Source of the DNA: Desulfocarbo sp964620595
GTDB taxonomy: Bacteria; Desulfobacterota; Desulfarculia; Desulfarculales; Desulfarculaceae
Length of the DNA stretch: 64,000 bases
Assembly (NCBI GenBank): GCA_964620595.1
Contig: CAZUHP010000010.1
Coordinates: forward strand, 1 to 64,000
Direction: 5' to 3'
How positions within the stretch are numbered: the stretch's first letter is position 1; each line of letters begins with the position of its first letter. Positions 57,971 through 64,000 of this stretch are shown here, piece after piece. Under the pieces are notes generated by a model. The model saw only the letters and a program-made list of their open reading frames with translations. It searched no databases and was not told where the DNA came from. The position numbers were made by a program, and so were the translations under genes.

Positions 57971-59088
57971 AGCCCTTCCGACTCGCGCCAGCGCTGACCC
58001 TGGCCCTCGTCCTGGCGGCCGCGCCGGCCCCGGCCTTCAACGGCGGCGACTCGCCCCGCAGCGCCCGCCAGGAACTGCGCCAGCGGCTCACCCTGCTCCT
58101 GGAGCGCCACCAGCAGCTCGAGCACACCCTGCAAAGCTCCCGGCAGGAACTGGAGCGCCTGGCCCGGCGCCGCCAGGAGGCCCTGGACCGGGCCCGCGAG
58201 CTGGAGGCCCAGGCGCCCCGCCTGGCCCAGCGCCTGGAGGCGGTGGAGCTGCAACTGCGCGGGCTGGCCCGCCTGGTGCAGGAGCAGGAGGCCGGTTTCC
58301 ACCAGAGGCTGCGGGCGCTCTATCTCTACGGTCCCGACGTGAGCGCCGCCCTGTGGGCCACCTCCCAGGACTTTGCCGACGCCCTGCAGCGGACCCAGGC
58401 CCTGGACCGGCTCCTGGCCGCGGACCGCCGGCGCCTGGACGCCCTCAACCAGCGCCGTAGCGAACTGGCCGCGCTCAAGGCGGAGCTGGCCTACCGCAAG
58501 AACGAGCTGGCCGAAGTGAAGGCCCAGCAGGCCGCCCTGGCCGAGCGCCTGTCCCGGATGCAAACGGAGCGCCGGGCCCTTCTGGCCGGGCTTCAGGAGC
58601 AGGAGAAGCGACTGGAGGTGTCCATCGCCGCGCTCAGCGAGGCCGAGGCCCGCCTGGCCCGCACCTTTGCCCTGCCCGGCGCCGCCCCGGCGAGCAAGGA
58701 AAGGCCGCCGGCCGCCGGCCCGGGAGTGATGGCGGCCCGGGGGGCGCTCTCCCCGCCGGTGGAGGGCCGGCTGGTGGGGCGGGGCGGGCCCGGCCGCCGG
58801 GGGGTGGTGCTGGCGGCCCGGCCCGGCGCGCCGGTACGCGCCCCCTGGGCCGGCACCGTGGTCTACGCCGCTCCCCTGGCCGGCTACGGCCGAGTGGTGG
58901 TGCTGGACCATGGCCAGCGGGTGCACACGGTGCTGGCCCACCTGGGCGCCCTGTCGGTGGAAAAGGGCATGCAATGCTACCCGGGCCAGGTGGTGGGCGC
59001 GGTGGATGGAACCGGCCGGCTCTACCTGGAGGTGCGCCGGGCCGCCCGCCCGGTGAACCCGCTCACCTGGCTGCGGCTCAAACCCTGA
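57964..59088 (+). CDS. envC: Murein hydrolase activator, EnvC-like (degenerate LytM domain)
   Basis: A 374-residue periplasmic coiled-coil protein. Signal peptide about 1-25. Residues 30-220 are long coiled coils rich in Arg, Glu and Leu (QRLTLLLERHQQLEHTL; RRSELAALKAELAYRKNELA). The C-terminal LytM-type domain (VRAPWAGTVVYAAPLAGYGR, VLAHLGALSVEKG, RLYLEVRRAARPVNPLTWL) lacks the catalytic HLHFE motif: the second His positions are Leu/Tyr. EnvC proteins are such inactive activators of amidases, so this fits FtsEX-EnvC. ATG at 57964; a terminator-like hairpin overlaps the stop. Confidence 0.88.
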   Translation: MVKPFRLAPALTLALVLAAAPAPAFNGGDSPRSARQELRQRLTLLLERHQQLEHTLQSSRQELERLARRRQEALDRARELEAQAPRLAQRLEAVELQLRGLARLVQEQEAGFHQRLRALYLYGPDVSAALWATSQDFADALQRTQALDRLLAADRRRLDALNQRRSELAALKAELAYRKNELAEVKAQQAALAERLSRMQTERRALLAGLQEQEKRLEVSIAALSEAEARLARTFALPGAAPASKERPPAAGPGVMAARGALSPPVEGRLVGRGGPGRRGVVLAARPGAPVRAPWAGTVVYAAPLAGYGRVVVLDHGQRVHTVLAHLGALSVEKGMQCYPGQVVGAVDGTGRLYLEVRRAARPVNPLTWLRLKP

Positions 59089-59103
59089 TCCAGGCGGGTT
59101 TTT
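59080..59103 (+). terminator. Probable terminator of the transketolase-ftsEX-envC run
   Basis: AAACCC (59080-59085) and GGGTTT (59096-59101) flank a 10-nt loop, and TTTTT runs 59099-59103. The hairpin overlaps the envC stop codon. Modest stem length. Confidence 0.45.
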
Positions 59104-59117
59104 GCAGCGCAAGCATC

Positions 59118-59146
59118 TTGAAAACCAAGCAATCCAAGGATAGACT
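59118..59146 (+). promoter_or_regulatory. Sigma-70 promoter of the ctpA-type gene
   Basis: TTGAAA (59118-59123), 17 bp, TAGACT (59141-59146), 41 bp before the ATG at 59187. Confidence 0.55.
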
Positions 59147-59186
59147 AGATTCTCTTAAAGGGTCCTAAAGCCGACGGGAGGCATTG

Positions 59187-60560
59187 ATGCGCGCTGGCTT
59201 GCGAAAAAGTTTCTTGGTGATCCTGGCCGCCATGGTGATGGCGGCGGCCATGGTTTCGGTGGTGACCCTCCAACCTGGGGCCAAGGCGGCCAGCGACGAC
59301 GAGTATCGCCGCATGCGCATCTTCACCGAGGTGCTTTCCGAAATCCAGCGCAAGTACGTGGAGAAAAAGTCCCCGGACGAGCTGATCACCGAGGCGATCA
59401 AGGGCATGGTCTCCAGCCTGGACCCCCACTCGGCCTATCTCACCCCTGACGAGTACAAGGACCTGCAAATCGAGACCAAGGGCAGCTTCAGCGGGGTGGG
59501 CATAGAGATCACCATGCGCGACGGGGTGCTCACCGTGGTCTCGCCCATAGAGGGCACCCCGGCCTACAAGGCGGGCGTGCAGGCCGGCGACCGCATCATC
59601 AAGATCGAGGGCAAGCTCACCAAGGGCATGAGCCTCATGGACGCGGTCAAGGCCATCCGCGGGCCCAAGGGCAGCAAGGTCACCCTCACCATCCTGCGCG
59701 AGGGCGCGGGCCAGCTCAAGGACATCAGCATCGTGCGCGAGCTGATTCCCCTGCGCAGCGTGCGCTACTACCTGCTGGAGGACGGCTACGGCTACGTGCG
59801 GGTGTCCAACTTCCAGGAGGACACCACCGAGGACCTGATCAAGGCGCTCACCGTGCTGCAAAGCCAGAAGGTGCCCCTCAAGGGCCTGGTCCTGGACCTG
59901 CGCAACGACCCGGGCGGCCTGTTGCAGGAGGCCATCAGCGTGGCCGACCAGTTCCTCACCAGCGGCGTCATCGTCTCCACCAAGGGCCGGCTGCCCAGCC
60001 AGGACATGGTCTTCAAGGCCACCCCCAAGGCCACTGCGGGCAACTACCCCGTGATCTGCCTTATCAACACCGGCTCGGCCAGCGCCAGCGAGATCGTGGC
60101 CGGCGCCCTGCAGGACCACAACCGCGCCGTTATCCTGGGCACCCCCTCCTTTGGCAAGGGCTCGGTGCAGACCATCATCCCCCTGGAGGACAAGGGAGCC
60201 CTCCGCCTGACCACCGCCCGCTACTACACTCCCAACGGGCGGGCCATCCAGGCCAAGGGCATCAAGCCCGACGTGGTGGTGGCGTTTGAGCCGCCCCAGG
60301 ACAAGGGCGACAACAAGTCCAAGCTCCAGCAGGCCATCCGCGAGAAGGACCTCACCGGCGCCATGCCGGCCGAAGAGGACAAGTCCCAGCCGCCAACCGC
60401 CAACGGCAAGAGCAGCGACAGCAAGCTCTACATGCCCCCGGACAGGCTGGCCCGGGACAACCAGCTCACCCGGGCCCTGGACCTGTTGAAGGCCTGGAAG
60501 GTGTTCGAGAAGGTGGTTTCCCACAACGCGGCCCAGGCCAATCGCGCCGCCGCCAAGTAG
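59187..60560 (+). CDS. ctpA: S41-family carboxy-terminal processing protease (CtpA-type)
   Basis: A 457-residue periplasmic serine protease. N-terminal signal (FLVILAAMVMAAAMVSVVTL). Residues about 85-165 are a PDZ domain (FSGVGIEITMRDGVLTVVSP, AGDRIIKIEG). The S41 catalytic core includes GLVLDLRNDPGGLLQEAISV, the nucleophile Ser in GSASASEIVAGALQDHNRAV and the Lys in GTPSFGKGSVQT. In Gram-negatives CtpA/Prc processes murein hydrolases. GGGAG site at 59176-59180; a TTG codon just before is not used. Followed after 3 bp by the deacetylase gene. Confidence 0.95.
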   Translation: MRAGLRKSFLVILAAMVMAAAMVSVVTLQPGAKAASDDEYRRMRIFTEVLSEIQRKYVEKKSPDELITEAIKGMVSSLDPHSAYLTPDEYKDLQIETKGSFSGVGIEITMRDGVLTVVSPIEGTPAYKAGVQAGDRIIKIEGKLTKGMSLMDAVKAIRGPKGSKVTLTILREGAGQLKDISIVRELIPLRSVRYYLLEDGYGYVRVSNFQEDTTEDLIKALTVLQSQKVPLKGLVLDLRNDPGGLLQEAISVADQFLTSGVIVSTKGRLPSQDMVFKATPKATAGNYPVICLINTGSASASEIVAGALQDHNRAVILGTPSFGKGSVQTIIPLEDKGALRLTTARYYTPNGRAIQAKGIKPDVVVAFEPPQDKGDNKSKLQQAIREKDLTGAMPAEEDKSQPPTANGKSSDSKLYMPPDRLARDNQLTRALDLLKAWKVFEKVVSHNAAQANRAAAK

Positions 60561-60563
60561 CCC

Positions 60564-62401
60564 GTGCCCTCCAGCCGGCAAGGAAAGCTCTTTGGCGGAG
60601 CCCGCAAGGAGGCCAACGCCAAGGGGGGCAAGGGAGGCGGCAAGGGGAGCAGCAAGGGAGGCGCAAAGGCCAGCGCCAAGGGCGGCAAGGGGAGCGGTAA
60701 AAAGGGCGCAAAGGGGGGCGCAACGGGGGGCGTAAAGGGGGGCGCAAAGGGGNNNNNNNNNNNNNNNNNNNNNNNNNNNNNNNNNNNNNNNNNNNNNNNN
60801 NNNNNNNNNNNNNNNNNNNNNNNNNNNNNNNNNNNNNNNNNNNNNNNNNNNNAAAGGGGGGCGCAAAGGGGCGTTCCGCTCCCCGGAAAACCAAGCGGAC
60901 CACCGGGCGGGCCGCCAAAGGGGGCAAAGGGGGAGCAACGGGGGGCAACAGGCGGGCCGCCAGGGGGAGCGCCAAGGGGACCGGCCGAGCCAGCCGAAAA
61001 CGCGGGGAGAAAGGCGCCGGCAAGGTGGCCGCCAAGGCATCATCCAAAAGCAAGCGGCGCAAGTCGCCCCGCACCACCAGCGTGGCCAAGGCCCGCAAGA
61101 AAAGCTCCCTCCGCCTCGGCTCCTCCCGCCGGAGGCGGTGGGGGTTCTTGCTGTGGGGCGCCTCCGGGCTGGTGGCCCTGGTCCTGCTCCTGTTGTGGAG
61201 CTGGGTGCCGGACTCCTCCTACCAGCCTTCCACCGCCTTTTTGAACGGCAAGTCCCCGGCCGACAGCCCCATAACCTACGAGGAGCCTTTGCCCCGCTCG
61301 GCGAGCCCGGCCCCGGACCTCACCGTGGTGGACGAAGCCCTCTTCGCCGCCCTCCGGCGGGCCGGGGTGCCGCCCCAGGCCACCCACCTGGCCCTGGCCA
61401 GCGGGCCGGCCGGCGAGGTCAGCGTGCTCCGGGCCGAGCTGCCCCCTGGCGTGTCCCTGAAAAAAGTGGCCGCCAGCCTTAAGCAAAGCCTGGCCCGCAC
61501 CAGGGCCCGCTCCACTTGGCAGGCCACCTCCCGCGGGCGGGAGCTGCTGGTGAGCCTGGCCGGCCGGCTGACCCACAAAGTCGTCCTCCTGGCGCCCCGC
61601 CGGCCCACCCTGCCCCCTCCGGCCCCCCCGTCTCCCCCGGCCCCAGCGCCTTTGCCGGCCGGCTCGCGCCTGGCCCTGGTCATAGACGACATGGGCTACC
61701 AACTCTCCGCGGCCAAGAAGCTCCTGGACCTGGGCCTGCCGATCACCTTCTCCATCCTGCCCCACGCGCCCTATGGCCGCCAGATAGCCGAAATGGCCCG
61801 GCGCCGGGGATTGGAGGTGCTGGTCCACCTGCCCATGGAGCCCCGCGGCTACCCCAAGGTGAAGCCAGGCCCCGGCGCCCTATTGACCAGCATGAGCCCG
61901 GCCCAGCTCCGCCGCACCACCCTGGAGGACCTGGCCACCGTGCCCGGCGCCAGGGGCGCCAACAACCACATGGGCTCGCGCTTCACCGAGAGCGAGGCCG
62001 CCCTGAGGCCGGTGCTGGGAGTGCTGGCGGAAAAGGGCCTGTTCTTCATCGACAGCCTCACCTCGCCCAAATCCCGGGCCTATGCCCTGGCCCGCCGCCT
62101 GGGCCTGGCCGCGGGAAAGCGCACCATCTTCCTGGACCACGACCCCCGGCTGGCCGCGGTGCGCCGCCAGTTGCAGCGGCTCATCACCCTGGCCAAGAGC
62201 GGGTCCAGGATGGTGGCCATCGGCCACCCCCACCCCGCCACCATCCAGGCCCTGAGCGAGTTCGCCCCCCGCCTCAAGAAGGAGGTGCGCATGGTGGCGG
62301 CCTCGGCCCTGCTCACCGGTCCCTCCCTGGCCCAGCGCCGCAAGGCGGCCGGGACCGCGGGCAGGGGCGGAGCGCTTGACAGCGCGGCCGCCAGACCCTA
62401 G
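60564..62401 (+). CDS. Divergent polysaccharide deacetylase (YibQ/DUF610) with long Lys/Gly-rich cytoplasmic tail, interrupted by an assembly gap
   Basis: The C-terminal 250 residues are a divergent polysaccharide deacetylase (ALVIDDMGYQLSAAKKLLD, ITFSILPHAPYGR, VLVHLPMEPRGYP, ANNHMGSRFTE). It is preceded by a single membrane helix (WGFLLWGASGLVALVLLLLW) and a basic segment (SKSKRRKSPRTT). Upstream, GTG at 60564 opens a Lys/Gly/Ala-rich tail encoded by 12-bp repeats (KGGA units). The same units continue on the far side of the N-run, so it is one gene. The placeholder breaks the frame; a true length of 5+12k bases would restore it. A shorter start at GTG 61025 is possible. Exact tail length unknown. 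Confidence 0.75.
60708..60875 (+). repeat. 12-bp G-tract tandem repeat containing the assembly gap
   Basis: Units GCAAAGGGGGGC, GCAACGGGGGGC and GTAAAGGGGGGC run 60708-60743 and a fourth begins at 60744. After the Ns, AAAGGGGGGC and GCAAAGGGG resume from 60853. The gap itself is 60753-60852. Less perfect GGCAAGG and GGCAAAGG repeats continue to about 60960. Confidence 0.85.
60753..60852. other. Assembly gap (100 Ns)
   Basis: Exactly 100 Ns inside the G-tract repeat, the usual placeholder length. Both flanks are the same repeat, so the true length is unknown. Confidence 0.95.
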
Positions 62402-62458
62402 GGTGAGGGCTGGGACGAGGTAGGATCGGCCTGGCTGACGCGACAGGGAGTGAGTGGC

Positions 62459-62911
62459 TTGGGCTCGGAACTGGAAGTCCTGCGCGATTACATCCGGCGG
62501 CACGGCCTGCGCTTCACCCCTGAGCGCGAGGCCATCGTCAAGGAGATATTTTCGCGCCACGATCACTTCACCGTGGACGAACTATTCCTCAGCCTGCGCA
62601 AGAAGCGGCCCATCAGCCGCGCCTCCCTCTACCGCACCATCCCCCTGCTCATAGAGGCCGGCCTCATCTCCGAGGTGTTCCAGGACTCGGGCCAGACCCG
62701 CTATGAGCACACCTATGGCCACGAGCACCACTGCCACCTGCGTTGCCTGGGATGCGGCGAGGTGGTGGAGTTCCACGAGCCTTCCCTCCACCAGCTCGAA
62801 GAACGGGTGGCGGCCGAACACGGCTACCAGCCCAATGGTCACCGCCTGGAGGTGATGGGCCTTTGCCCGGCCTGCCAGAAAAAAAAGAGCCCCTCCCCGC
62901 GGAAGGGCTGA
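62459..62911 (+). CDS. Fur-family metal-dependent transcriptional regulator
   Basis: A 150-residue regulator: winged-helix domain (LRFTPEREAIVKEIFSRHDHF, TVDELFLSLRKKRPISRASLYRTIPLLIEAGLI), dimer domain with GHEHHCHLRCLGCGEVVEF and CPACQKK giving two CxxC pairs for structural zinc. Fur, Zur or PerR specificity cannot be read. Start TTG at 62459 with GGGAG 8 bp ahead; GTG at 62450 also in frame. It follows the deacetylase gene by 57 bp. Its final Lys codons overlap a terminator of the convergent pgpA gene. Confidence 0.92.
   Translation: MGSELEVLRDYIRRHGLRFTPEREAIVKEIFSRHDHFTVDELFLSLRKKRPISRASLYRTIPLLIEAGLISEVFQDSGQTRYEHTYGHEHHCHLRCLGCGEVVEFHEPSLHQLEERVAAEHGYQPNGHRLEVMGLCPACQKKKSPSPRKG
62879..62909 (-). 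terminator. Intrinsic terminator of pgpA, embedded in the 3' end of the Fur-family gene
   Basis: On the minus strand AGCCCTTCC and GGAGGGGCT pair across a four-base loop (9 bp with one G-T pair), followed by eight Ts, opposite A62879-62886. It ends the pgpA transcript 57 bp after its stop; the A-run doubles as Lys codons of the Fur-family gene. Confidence 0.7.
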
Positions 62912-62965
62912 GGGCGCTTGCCGCGGCGGGCGGGCGGCAGGAGGGGCCGGGCCGGCGGGCCGGGC

Positions 62966-63466
62966 TCAGCCCCCCACCAGGGCCCTGGCCAGCCAGACCA
63001 CGCCCAGGGCGTACAGCCCGGCCAGCACGTCGTCCACCACCACCCCCCAGCCGCCGGGAAGCCCCTGGCTGGCCCCCACCGGCCAGGGCTTTGTGATGTC
63101 GAAGAAGCGAAATCCCGCAAAGGCCAGGCCCGCCTGCCACCAAACGATGGGCGCGGCCAGGCCGTAGCAGGCGATCAACATGCCCAGGGCCTCGTCTATG
63201 ACGATCTGGCCGGGGTCGCACCCCGGCCCGAAGACCTGGGCCGCCAGGGCCGCCTGGCTGAGCCCCACCGCCGCCGCGAACAGGGCGGCCAGAAACAGCC
63301 CATAGCCCCACCCCGCCAGGGCCGGTCCGCCCAGCCCCAGCCAGACCAGGGCCGCGGCCAGGGTGAGGGCCGAGCCATAGGTGCCCCGCGCGCCGGGCAA
63401 GAGCCCCACCCCCAGGCTGGTGCAGGCGATGCACAGGATGCGCGCCAGGGGGGAGGGCTTTGGCAT
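62966..63466 (-). CDS. pgpA: Phosphatidylglycerophosphatase A
   Basis: A 166-residue inner-membrane enzyme that dephosphorylates phosphatidylglycerophosphate to phosphatidylglycerol. MPKPSPLARILCIACTSLGV, LLPGARGTYGSALTL, DPGQIVIDEALGMLIA, FAGFRFFDITKPWPV and GWGVVVDDVLAGLYA are the PgpA core motifs with the acidic active-site residues. About four helices. ATG at 63466. It lies downstream of the 56-residue gene on the same strand (89 bp). Confidence 0.93.
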   Translation of the reverse strand: MPKPSPLARILCIACTSLGVGLLPGARGTYGSALTLAAALVWLGLGGPALAGWGYGLFLAALFAAAVGLSQAALAAQVFGPGCDPGQIVIDEALGMLIACYGLAAPIVWWQAGLAFAGFRFFDITKPWPVGASQGLPGGWGVVVDDVLAGLYALGVVWLARALVGG

Positions 63467-63555
63467 GCCGGTTCTCCTGGGTGCAGGGGTGGCCCGGCCC
63501 CGGACAGCCAGCCGCCCCCCGGGCTCGAAGCCCTGCCCGAAGAAAGGTGGATTCC

Positions 63556-63726
63556 CTATTGGGGAGCTGGTATCACTCGCCAGGCCTTGGAACCCCGGCG
63601 GGGCCTCTCCAGAATAAAGAAGTCGCCCGGCTTGGCCCCGGTGAGCCGGGCGAAATCGTTTATGGTCAACCGGCCGGTGGGCGTGACCTCGTACTCGCTC
63701 TTTTTCTGGGTCTTCTTGCTGGGCAC
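63556..63726 (-). CDS. Small basic protein of unknown function (56 aa)
   Basis: A 56-residue product with GTG start (63726): MPSKKTQKKSEYEVTPTGRL, then TINDFARLTGAKPGDFF, ILERPRRGSKAWRVIPAPQ. The composition and codon choice are those of real genes here (balanced, few Arg/Pro runs), unlike the overlapping frames. The EVTPTGRLTINDFARLTGAK part reads like a small strand-helix domain, possibly AbrB- or OB-like, but no family was identified. A good promoter lies 115-145 bp upstream and pgpA follows. Upstream in-frame stop is TGA, so the start cannot be much earlier. Confidence 0.55.
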   Translation of the reverse strand: MPSKKTQKKSEYEVTPTGRLTINDFARLTGAKPGDFFILERPRRGSKAWRVIPAPQ

Positions 63727-63840
63727 GGCCTGCTTGATCCCCCCTGCTCAACCATGGCCTGTATTTGAAACTCCGCAGCCCGCAGCACCCCGGCCGCCAA
63801 GCTGCATTTTCCGATAAAATATCCTCGCAATATGGGCTAA

Positions 63841-63869
63841 ATTTAAAAGGCCCCCTTGAAAAGCGTCAA
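63841..63869 (-). promoter_or_regulatory. Sigma-70 promoter for the small protein and pgpA
   Basis: Minus-strand TTGACG (63869-63864), 17 bp, TTAAAT (63846-63841) in an AT-rich region, about 115 bp before the GTG at 63726. The rest of 63870-64000 shows no gene. Confidence 0.5.
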
Positions 63870-64000
63870 GCTCAAAAATATAAAACGCCTTTTTCCATGG
63901 CTACGAGATTTACATGACAAGGCTGGATTTTGTCCCCAGTGCTTGGCTGAAAGCCCCACGTCGCGGTACTCCCGGCGGCCCAGCCCGACCCAAGCGGGCC

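Overview
The window looks like a chromosomal contig of a GC-rich, anaerobic Desulfobacterota (deltaproteobacterial) bacterium. The grounds are a 2-oxoacid:ferredoxin oxidoreductase operon, TRAP and Liv transporters, ModABC, a LarE-type enzyme, Kdo biosynthesis genes of a Gram-negative envelope, a symporter small-accessory protein, and codons with strongly G/C-ended third positions. I saw no rRNA, tRNA, insertion sequence, phage gene or CRISPR array. It reads as ordinary chromosome with many short operons and several E. coli-like -35/-10 promoters. One assembly gap of 100 Ns lies at 60753-60852.

Layout. 1-1.4 kb: 2-oxoacid ferredoxin oxidoreductase operon (minus). 1.7-9.9 kb: small conserved proteins, an HD-GYP protein, FmdB plus a zincin-like protein, a large secreted protein, a 5-formyl-THF cyclo-ligase-like protein and a PilZ-like protein. 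10-15.4 kb: glycogen synthase, a TPR protein with a degenerate receiver, and a CBS protein with LarE. 15.8-22.3 kb: CTP synthase, a hybrid histidine kinase, a MATE exporter and a secreted amidohydrolase. 22.7-27.7 kb: complete liv-type ABC importer. 28.4-31.3 kb: complete TRAP transporter. 31.5-33.6 kb: kdsA, kdsC and a lipoprotein. 33.6-37.1 kb: a ModE-like regulator and modABC behind a promoter and a 12-bp-arm palindrome. 37.2-40.7 kb: a sigma-54 activator and gatCA. 40.9-45 kb: a histone-deacetylase-family protein, a LysM-like protein, and a sodium:solute symporter with a 54-residue partner. 45-47.6 kb: MoxR ATPase, membrane protein and VWA protein operon. 47.7-53.1 kb: cupin, hydrolase, lipid-flippase-like protein and glycosyltransferases. 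53.2-60.6 kb: TolC-family protein, split transketolase, then ftsE-ftsX-envC and ctpA. 60.6-63.7 kb: a divergent polysaccharide deacetylase interrupted by the assembly gap, a Fur-family regulator, pgpA and a 56-residue small protein.

The genes are mostly housekeeping: amino acid, dicarboxylate and molybdate uptake, Kdo for lipopolysaccharide, and cell division or peptidoglycan hydrolase control (FtsEX-EnvC, CtpA and the YibQ-like deacetylase in one run). The most unusual signals are not gene content. First, G-tract arrays built on a GGGGGGCRACGG-like core recur at gene 3' ends, and a related array is translated into a Lys/Gly-rich tail exactly where the assembly breaks. Second, strong hairpins lie right after the binding-protein genes of both the liv and TRAP operons. 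Third, there are AT-rich palindromes upstream of modA and of the sigma-54 activator. Fourth, there are very small genes (54 and 56 codons, and a 26-codon ORF overlapping the pyrG start).
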